A DNA stretch of 64,000 nucleotides from Ditylenchus dipsaci (lineage: Eukaryota > Nematoda > Chromadorea > Rhabditida > Anguinidae): positions 434,001-498,000 of the forward strand of contig SADC01000707.1 in the NCBI GenBank assembly GCA_004194705.1, given 5' to 3'. Below the pieces are notes generated by a model. It was given only the letters and a program-made list of their open reading frames with translations, did no database searches and was not told the DNA's origin. The stretch's first letter is position 1; every line of letters begins with the position of its first letter. The position numbers were made by a program, and so were the translations under genes. Shown one piece after another: positions 59,701-64,000 of this stretch.

Positions 59701-62700
59701 CAAATTTGTGGGCTGATGCGTAATTAATACCTGTCCTTTTAGGAATTACCTTTAAAACAAGGTGGCCGCTTGATCGAGGGCATATTTTCACAATCGGGAC
59801 CGGCCGTAGGGGCCGTTATATCGGGGGCCGTGAATTCGGGGGTATAACTCTTTATGATTTAGTCAAATCCAACCAAATTCGGCAAAGGGGACCTTTAAAT
59901 CGAGGGGGCCGTTAAATCAGAGGGCCGTTAAATAGAGGGTTGACTGTACCAAATTTTGTTTGTATTTCAAAAGTACCGTATATACTCTATTAAAGGGGCA
60001 TACCAGAACGTTACACGGAGAAAAGACAGATACCAGCATTACTTTTCTTTCTAGACAAACTTTTACACGCGTTCTCGTGTAAATTTTTAAAGTATTCTGT
60101 CCAGTTTTTAAAAGTAGGATAAGGTCGTCAATATTAGATTTGACGCAAAATGCATAATGGAACGATTCAAAAAAATTGCTGGTTTTCGCCTTAACTTCTT
60201 TAAACGCGCTGGCATGACCCTTTAAACGGTCACTCTCTAATAAACAGGCACCCCCTCACTTTTTTTACTCGGATTTCAGAGTTAAGGTCATTTTCGATTG
60301 AAAATTTCCTTATTTTTCTGGAGTTGAAAATTGAACGGACATATTCGTTTATAAACGATTATTCGCGGAAACTGATTGTTTTTTCAAGAAGTCTAACTTT
60401 TAGTCTAAGAAGTTTAGAGAGACCTTAAAAATAGTTCCGTATAGAATAATTTTTCTGACAACTGATCTGACCTGCACTTTCGGGATGAAAACTGCAGGTC
60501 ATTTCGGTGTTGGGGCCAAATTTATCCGACAACCTGATATTTTGAAAAAAATTACGAGCTAGAAGTTGAAAATTAGTTTAATAGCAAGGGAGCTGGGAGT
60601 TTTCCATATTAAGGTTTTTTTTTGAACTAAATCACACCTTCTTAGTATCCTGCTGTTCCTCAGTCGGATTGACATTGAGTATTTCAACAATTTTAGAATG
60701 TTCCTTGAGAAAAGTGACCAATAACTGTGCCAAGTTGGAAACAAATTTTTGCTCTTCATGAGCACCATTGGCATATGACTGCACGAAATCAACCTAAAAC
60801 AAATTTTACTGTCAGATGTTTATTACAACAAATGCAAAAAAGGACATACACTCAAAGGCACCTGCTCGGTCATAACTTCCATCACTTTACGCAAAAGAAA
60901 CACCAATTTCACACTATATTGAGGATTGTCTGAAAAAAGAAGGTCAGGTTTGTGAAAAATTAGCAAATTTAGAAAGAGTACCAACCATCTATGGAAATAG
61001 AAGAAATCTCAATCAAACACTGGACTGCAATGGATCGGAAAGCTGGGAATGGAAGGAACTGAAAATATATTTTAGCCAAGTTTCATAGCCATCAGGCGCT
61101 ACCTTGGTGGTGATCAAGTCGATCAAGTTGTTCTCAAATACATATCCCACTGGAATCCAGTCCTAAATAATCAGAAAATAGCTAAATTTAGAGGTAACGG
61201 ATGGCTTAAAATAAGTTACCAAAAACCCGTGAAGAGTCTGCAGAGTAGCATAAATAAGCTGAGCATTGTCAGAATTCTCCTAAAAGGTGAATGTAAGAAA
61301 ATATTTGCTGAAATGTGTATTTGGAGTTTGCGTACCAAAATTTCGTGACAAAGCTCATGCACAGACTCAAATTGACCACAAAATTGTTGCTTCAGTTGAA
61401 CAGCTCTCGCACTAGTCAGACCAGTCCCAAAATCAAACACTTCTTCACTCAATAGGCGCAAGATCTAAAAGTCCAAATAGATTAAGATACAGCTCATTTT
61501 CGTCTAGTTGAAAACGCTGCGGTATTGGTCTCAAGATGGAAAGTTATGCAAGTTTGACTGTACTTGAGAGAAAAAAATAGCTTACGGTCATATTGTTCAT
61601 GCACAGCGATTGCCCATTCCGGCTGGATCCAACTATATCAGCGATGAAAGTGGGCCACAACCGAGGCCATTCTTGCTTGACAATCTGCAAATAGGAACTT
61701 ATACAGGGTGTCGCAAAATTACGCGTGCACTTTTTTAAAAGTTGTTTGAAATTTCTTTGAATTTTTTTTATCAAATATTGTTTATTTCTTACATTTTTTT
61801 GTGTGTTTCTTCAAAAACCTCCTAAACCCTATAAATGTGGAGATTTCCGCGGTATGGTTCCCGAAAGACGGAAATCGACCGGGCAAGGAGCTACTTCGCA
61901 AAAATTTTCAAAAATGCACGCGTAATTTTGCGACACCCTGTAGATGTTTACTTTTTTTGACTGTAAGTTTCCTCACCCTCTTCTCTATCAATTTATCCCT
62001 CCTCGATTTAACACTGGAACGGCTGATTGTAGCAAATGGTACGTCTTGTGCAGAATTTCAAGGGGAACACGATGCTGAAAGAAAAATTGGAAAAAAAATT
62101 CCTCTAGGGGGTATGGTGCCTTTGTGAACCATCAATGTCACGATTTTGGACTATGCAACTTCAGAGGGGTAGATCATGTCAATTTCTTTAATAGATTTTT
62201 ATAAATTTATGTGCAAAAGAAAGCGCAGATTACGAGCTCTCTAATGACATATCGTTGAGGTATTTATGACAGTCGAATAAATTTTTTTTGGCTTACAGAA
62301 ACCATTGTTTTTTTTTTCTTTCAAAAACGTTGTTCATACCAAAATATGTACAAAAAAGTGCGCAAACGCCTTTTTTTAATTGCTGGTACATACCATTTGA
62401 CAGAGCAGGAAAAACTGCACCAGAAAGTGCTTCGAAGTAAGCCAAAAGAAGGCTTTTTGAGTGTTTAGCGAAGTTCAAAAGTATATATCAAAAGGCATCT
62501 TGACCTGAAACTTTGATTTTGCTGATCAAAACTGAAATCCTGACACCTTATTCGTGTTCAGCATGGTCGATTTACTTAAGAAACCGTTCTTTGATTACCT
62601 CAATCACCGTCAAATTTCAAATCCCGCTTAAGACAAAAAAATTTAAATTCTAATTTTTCGGATTTTTAAATAAATTTTGTCTCGAGCGGAATTTGAAATT

Positions 62701-63896
62701 TTACAGTGAGTGTCATAATTAAAGGATAGTTTCTCAATTAAATCGACCATGCTGAACACGAATCCGGTGTTAGAAGCTCAGTTTTGATCAGCAAAATCAA
62801 AGTTTCAGGTCAAGATGCCTTTTGGTATATACTTTTGAACGTTCGCTAAACACTCAAAAAGCCTTCTTTTGGCTTAATTCGAAGCACTTTCTGGTGCAGT
62901 TTTCCTGCTCTGTCAAATGGTATGTACCGGCAACTAAAAAAGGCGTTTGCGCACTTTTTTGTACATATTTTGGTATGAACAACGTTTTTGAAAGAAAAAA
63001 AACAATGGTTTCTGTAAGCCAAAAAAATTTCATTCGACTGTCATAAATACCTCAACGATATGTCATTAGAGAGCTCGTAATCTGCGCTTTCTTTTGCACA
63101 TAAATTTATAGAAATCTATTAAAGAAATTGACATGATCTAACCCTCTGAAGTTTCATAGGCAAAAATCGTGTCATTGATGGTTCAAAATGCACCATACCC
63201 TCTAGAGGTAACTTTTTTCCAATTTTTCTTTCACTATCGTGTTACCCTTGAGATTCTGCAAAAGACCACCATTCGCTACAATCAGCCGTTCCAGTGTTAA
63301 ACACACTCCTTCATCAAGATCAGACTTTTCTGTTCTTTTTTTAAATTTTTATTTTTTTTGAACCAGTCTGTTTGGACATTAATATCGCCGGAGGGGTTAT
63401 TATAGAAAATAGGGTATAAAAATCTCTTAGAATCCTACCTGCACTAACACTAGGTTAAGCTTTTGCAACAGCAGTTTCATACTCTCACTCTTCTCGGCAT
63501 CAGATGAAATGTCGAGGATCATTGAGACAATGTATCTGAAAAACTTTTATTGTGCTGTATTGTGCTTTTATATTCTTTTTGGCTACATGCTTATGTACGT
63601 GAACGGGACTTTTTAATTTTTTGCTTACCCTTTAATGCCTTCACACTGGTCTCTCGGAAGGGCCTTCCATCTGGTTTGGATTAGTTGTTCCAGAATTTGC
63701 AAGCCGAAATACTTGGTTTCAAGTAAGTTGCTGTATTCCAGGATGGCATCAACTGAGAACAAATTCAAGTAATAGTGAAAATTAATAAAGTTTAGAAAAC
63801 CTTTGGTCCAAGAATCAGGACTTTCTTTGAATCTGGCCAAATATCTGACGCTTCTTTCTGAATCTCTCCAGTAGCTCGGTTCATCAATGTGACCAC
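40776..63896 (-). CDS. XPO1: Exportin-1 (XPO1/CRM1), N terminus outside the window
   Basis: 27 exons: 63896-63801, 63752-63629, 63535-63439, 61684-61586, 61464-61336, 61279-61220, 61162-61103, 61058-60986, 60929-60862, 60793-60638, 59416-59351, 59295-59001, 55561-55459, 55189-55111, 55049-54874, 54825-54799, 53522-53490, 53434-53332, 53280-53061, 51368-51183, 51131-50982, 47721-47481, 47426-47293, 44763-44673, 44624-44553, 44494-44398, 40919-40776. About 1,060 codons cover all but roughly the first 35 residues of a 1,071-residue family. XPO1 is the HEAT-repeat karyopherin that, with RanGTP, exports proteins carrying leucine-rich NES and some RNAs through nuclear pores. Single bases are missing in exons 1, 13 and 19 of this list, and the join 47293/44763 is one base out of phase. 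Other junctions are in phase. Confidence 0.97.
41108..41467. repeat. Mariner-like palindrome in the last XPO1 intron
   Basis: The arms run from CAGGGTTTTTCAAATTTTTC to GAAAAATTTGAAACACCCTG, about 150 bp each and nearly perfect. The centre carries AACCACAGGG words. CAGGGTGTTTC-type ends are common in Tc1/mariner-derived elements. No TA duplication could be confirmed. Confidence 0.6.
41551..42526. mobile_element. Element with repeated TTTCCGAGTC in its ends
   Basis: Inverted ends GTTGTGGGACATTTCCGAGT then CGCCGTTTCCGAGTC, and the complement at 42485-42526. Each end carries three to four copies of TTTCCGAGTC. The interior of about 850 bp is unrelated on the two sides. A degenerate tRNA-like T-arm, GGATTCGAACTTGAG on +, lies at about 42320. 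No duplication identified. Confidence 0.6.
43025..43870. repeat. Family B foldback element, interrupted
   Basis: Left arm at about 43025-43300 and right arm at about 43380-43576 share CAAAAGCAACTGAAAATTGG and CCAATTTTTAGTGGCTTTTG. The right arm is split by a family A element at 43577-43839 and resumes with GTGCAATCGAATTTTCGC. Confidence 0.6.
43577..43839. mobile_element. Family A MITE with an in-window empty site
   Basis: Ends TACCGTATTTTCTCTATTA and TAATATAGAAATACGTTA. It interrupts a family B repeat whose uninterrupted counterpart at about 5715-5740 reads GGAAAATCTGATGCGTGCAA. Comparing the two gives the insertion point to within two or three bases. Confidence 0.7.
45067..46212. mobile_element. 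hAT-like element with perfect 8-bp duplication
   Basis: ATTCAAAC at 45059-45066 and 46213-46220 flanks inverted ends TAGAGACAGAAATG and CACTTTTCTGTCTCTA. GC-rich CCCGACCCGAAACC blocks lie just inside both ends. The 1.15-kb interior has no transposase and carries another palindrome at 45408-45756. It lies in the XPO1 intron between 44763 and 47293. Confidence 0.85.
45408..45756. repeat. Palindrome inside the hAT-like element
   Basis: Ends AAGGAAGGGACCCTGACTG and CAGTCAGGGTCCCTCCCTTG are inverted copies, continuing with TGACCTGGGG / CCCCAGGTCA. Probably a second MITE inserted in the first. Confidence 0.6.
46782..47005. repeat. Family C palindromic element
   Basis: AACACTATCATGTAGCCCTG at the left and GGGGCTACATGATAGTGTTA at the right, with TTTCTAGCAAG / CTTGCTAGAAA just inside. 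It is the best preserved family C copy. Confidence 0.7.
47722..49610. other. XPO1 intron upstream of the nested RPL18
   Basis: No XPO1 exon. The minus strand at about 48130-48216 shows a tRNA-like D-arm (TAGCTCATCTGCTTAGAGCA) without a good T-arm, perhaps a SINE remnant. About 48705-48800 repeats CAGACACATAT words. The minisatellite at 48826-48937 is listed separately. Confidence 0.4.
48826..48937. repeat. CATTGGGAAA minisatellite
   Basis: CATTGGGAAA or a one-base variant recurs about every 16-18 bases, six or seven times, with alternating GATG and GTAT spacers. It reads open on + but has no protein features beyond the repeat. Confidence 0.7.
49611..50157 (+). pseudogene. RPL18: Ribosomal protein L18 (eL18), C-terminal exon missing
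   Basis: Three exons: 49611-49667 ([19 protein letters not shown]), 49723-49952 ([22 protein letters not shown], then after one missing base near 49845 [19 protein letters not shown] and [11 protein letters not shown]) and 50004-50157 ([46 protein letters not shown]). This covers about 147 of 185-190 residues of the large-subunit protein. The last exon (the family's [20 protein letters not shown] block) is not found before the next XPO1 exon at 50982. Introns are retained, so this is not a retrocopy. A pogo-like MITE starts 15 bases after the last donor. Missing C terminus suggests a partial duplicate; an assembly gap or a distant last exon is the alternative. Confidence 0.8.
50172..50339. 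mobile_element. Pogo/Tigger-like MITE
   Basis: Flanked by TA (50170-50171 and 50340-50341). Ends CAGTCAACGCTAGATACAAC and TTATATCGAGCGTCGACTG, with CGTTATATCGAG repeated internally. CAGTC...GACTG ends with a TA duplication fit pogo-type elements. It lies just downstream of the RPL18 fragment. A degenerate relative (ATATAACG words) is near 54700-54785. Confidence 0.65.
50345..50525. repeat. Palindromic element
   Basis: Ends TTAGGGTTCAAATTTT and AAAATTTGAACCCTAA, inner arms ACATCTTATCGC / GCCATAAGATGT. It directly follows the pogo-like MITE. No ORF. Confidence 0.55.
50982..55561 (-). CDS. XPO1: XPO1 central region with the NES groove
   Basis: Exon 55561-55459 has [10 protein letters not shown] and GAEWSWK, with one A missing near 55470. 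Next come [20 protein letters not shown] and [15 protein letters not shown]. That Cys (codon 55033-55035) corresponds to human Cys528 in the NES groove, the residue attacked by leptomycin [20 protein letters not shown] and [12 protein letters not shown] follow, then two micro-exons of 27 nt (DMACDTFIK) and 33 nt ([11 protein letters not shown]), [39 protein letters not shown] and [13 protein letters not shown] base is missing near 53200. The intron after 50982 begins GC (AAG|GCAAGT), a GC-AG intron. The antisense RPL18 copy lies in that intron, which runs to 47722. Confidence 0.96.
51692..52109. mobile_element. Family A MITE
   Basis: Ends TACCGTATTTTTCCTAATAA then GCGCCCTCCCAAAAGTC, and in complement GGGAGGGCGCTTATCAGAGA then AAATACGGTA. 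The arms are about 40 bp and nearly perfect. Its final TA is the insertion site of the next element. Confidence 0.7.
52110..52295. mobile_element. Pogo/Tigger-like MITE inserted at the end of a family A MITE
   Basis: TA at 52108-52109 and 52296-52297 flanks ends CAGTCAAACCACGATTTCGT and CACTAAACCGGGGTTTGACTG. TTTAGTGCGACC is repeated internally. The left TA is the last two bases of the preceding family A element. Confidence 0.75.
52326..53013. mobile_element. hAT-like element with GGCGCC-rich ends
   Basis: CTCCCAGC at 52318-52325 and 53014-53021 is a perfect 8-bp duplication around ends CATACCTGCACG and CGTGCAGGTATG. Just inside both ends are dense GGCGCCGG blocks. The interior has an open + strand stretch of about 65 codons (about 52634-52812) with [14 protein letters not shown] and [13 protein letters not shown], ending TAA, after a possible acceptor. 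It is not recognisable as a transposase. Confidence 0.8.
53873..54020. repeat. Family D palindromic element
   Basis: CAAGGGTAGGTCAGCGTATG and CATACGCTGGCTTACCTCTG are inverted arms around TCTAAGATATGTTTGAG. Matches 15918-16112 and 19785-19962. Confidence 0.6.
54318..54620. repeat. Family E dispersed repeat with CCTCGCCTAC tail
   Basis: Begins GGTCTGCAGGCGCCTATCGG, passes through GGTAGATTAATCTTTCGAGT and ends in about ten degenerate 10-bp units of CCTCGCCTAC. The same order of blocks is seen at about 24045-24270 and, without the tail, at 10155-10290. Three ordered copies imply a transposed unit. Confidence 0.65.
57062..58043. mobile_element. Element with AATTGCGACA repeat ends
   Basis: Left end GCGACAGCTTGCGACATTTC with three TTCAAATTGCGACAA-like units, right end the inverse (TTGTCGCAATTCAAATTGTC then GCAAGCTGTCGC). 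CAGAACGTAG and its complement continue the arms. Inside, two TTTGATAATGGTAAAA-type blocks form a further palindrome. Confidence 0.6.
58158..58306. repeat. Family A MITE (149 bp)
   Basis: Ends TACCGTATTTTCTCTAGTAG and CTATTAGAGGAAATGCGGTA. It interrupts the right arm of the 55640-58885 element between GACA and TCTGACAGAGG. Confidence 0.65.
58410..58652. repeat. Family F palindrome
   Basis: Ends AAAGGGGCATACCAGCGCGT and ACGCGCTGGTATGCCCTTTT, inner TTAAGGCGGGACCAG / TGGTCCCCGCCTTAA. A second copy lies at 59993-60225. Confidence 0.7.
59001..63896 (-). CDS. XPO1: XPO1 N-terminal third (CRIME/Ran-binding region and HEAT repeats)
   Basis: Motifs in order: [28 protein letters not shown] and [96 protein letters not shown], and the long exon at 59295-59001 with [24 protein letters not shown] and LYKTMRETL. 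The N-terminal importin-beta-like segment contacts Ran. The first exon reads [17 protein letters not shown] before a missing T near 63841. Long introns are filled by palindromic elements (62012-63296, 61704-61940, 59993-60225). Confidence 0.96.
59417..60637. other. XPO1 intron with family F element
   Basis: A family F palindrome (about 59993-60225: AAAGGGGCATACCAGAACGT at one end, AACGCGCTGGCATGACCCTT at the other). About 59790-59950 repeats GGGCCGTTAAATCG-like words ending GGTTGACTGTA, like a pogo MITE end. No exon. Confidence 0.5.
61704..61940. mobile_element. Mariner-like MITE (237 bp) with TA duplication
   Basis: TA at 61702-61703 and 61941-61942 flanks ends CAGGGTGTCGCAAAATTACG and CGTAATTTTGCGACACCCTG, followed by CGTGCA on both sides. 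CAGGGTGTCNCAAAA ends with TA duplication are typical of Tc1/mariner-derived elements. It lies in the XPO1 intron between 63439 and 61684. Confidence 0.75.
62012..63296. mobile_element. piggyBac-like foldback element (1.29 kb) with TTAA duplication
   Basis: TTAA at 62008-62011 and 63297-63300 flanks CACTGGAACGGCTGATTGTA and TACAATCAGCCGTTCCAGTG. The arms are about 500 bp each. Open stretches on each strand (62293-62478 and 62822-63046) are mirror images of one another and not genes. No transposase. Confidence 0.75.
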
Positions 63897-64000
63897 CTAC
63901 AATTCGACTTATTTTTCTACACATGAGTGGAAAAGATGGTGTATTAGGGGTGCAATGAGTGGAAAAGAGGGTGTATTATTCACTTGTCAAGAGCAATCAC

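Noticed and set aside
62293..63046. Two open frames with similar translations on opposite strands
   Set aside because: They are the two inverted arms of the element at 62012-63296 read in mirror image, not genes.

Overview
This is AT-rich nuclear DNA from an animal, most likely an invertebrate. Introns are mostly 45-70 bp with T-rich acceptors (TTTTCAG, TTTTTAG), and longer introns are swollen by palindromic DNA transposons. Host genes end in TAA, TAG and TGA, so the standard code fits. I could not place the phylum; ribosomal protein L18 looks generally ecdysozoan-like, but that is weak. No reverse transcriptase, viral gene or CRISPR was seen.

Layout. 1-9.5 kb (+): the last five exons of a single-pass membrane protein with a Pro-rich tail ending in a PDZ ligand. 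10.9-13.2 kb (+) and 13.4-14.7 kb (-): two convergent genes for secreted proteins, one ending in a six-cysteine domain, the other a Tyr/Ser/Gly/Pro-rich polymer-like protein. 16.2-34.2 kb (-): complete PFAS (FGAM synthase, purine synthesis) in 19 exons. One PFAS intron holds an unidentified + strand gene broken by a 539-bp transposon. 38.7-39.1 kb (+): the last two exons of an RTRAF (hCLE/C14orf166) homologue with an in-frame TGA. 40.8-63.9 kb (-): exportin-1 (XPO1/CRM1) lacking only its extreme N terminus, in 27 exons. A truncated RPL18 lies antisense in one XPO1 intron.

The genes do not form a pathway. PFAS and XPO1 are housekeeping genes: cytosolic purine synthesis and nuclear export. RTRAF and RPL18 concern RNA handling and translation.

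Two themes run through the window. First, about a dozen otherwise perfect exons need exactly one extra base to stay in frame and none needs one removed, which looks like deletion-biased sequencing error rather than gene death. Second, most non-coding sequence is non-autonomous DNA elements. Several have readable target-site duplications: 8 bp hAT-like, TTAA piggyBac-like, TA pogo/mariner-like, and a 3-bp TTA.

Exon coordinates come from reading splice sites by eye. Reading phase was checked across the PFAS, XPO1 and membrane-gene junctions. Element edges without a stated duplication are approximate.
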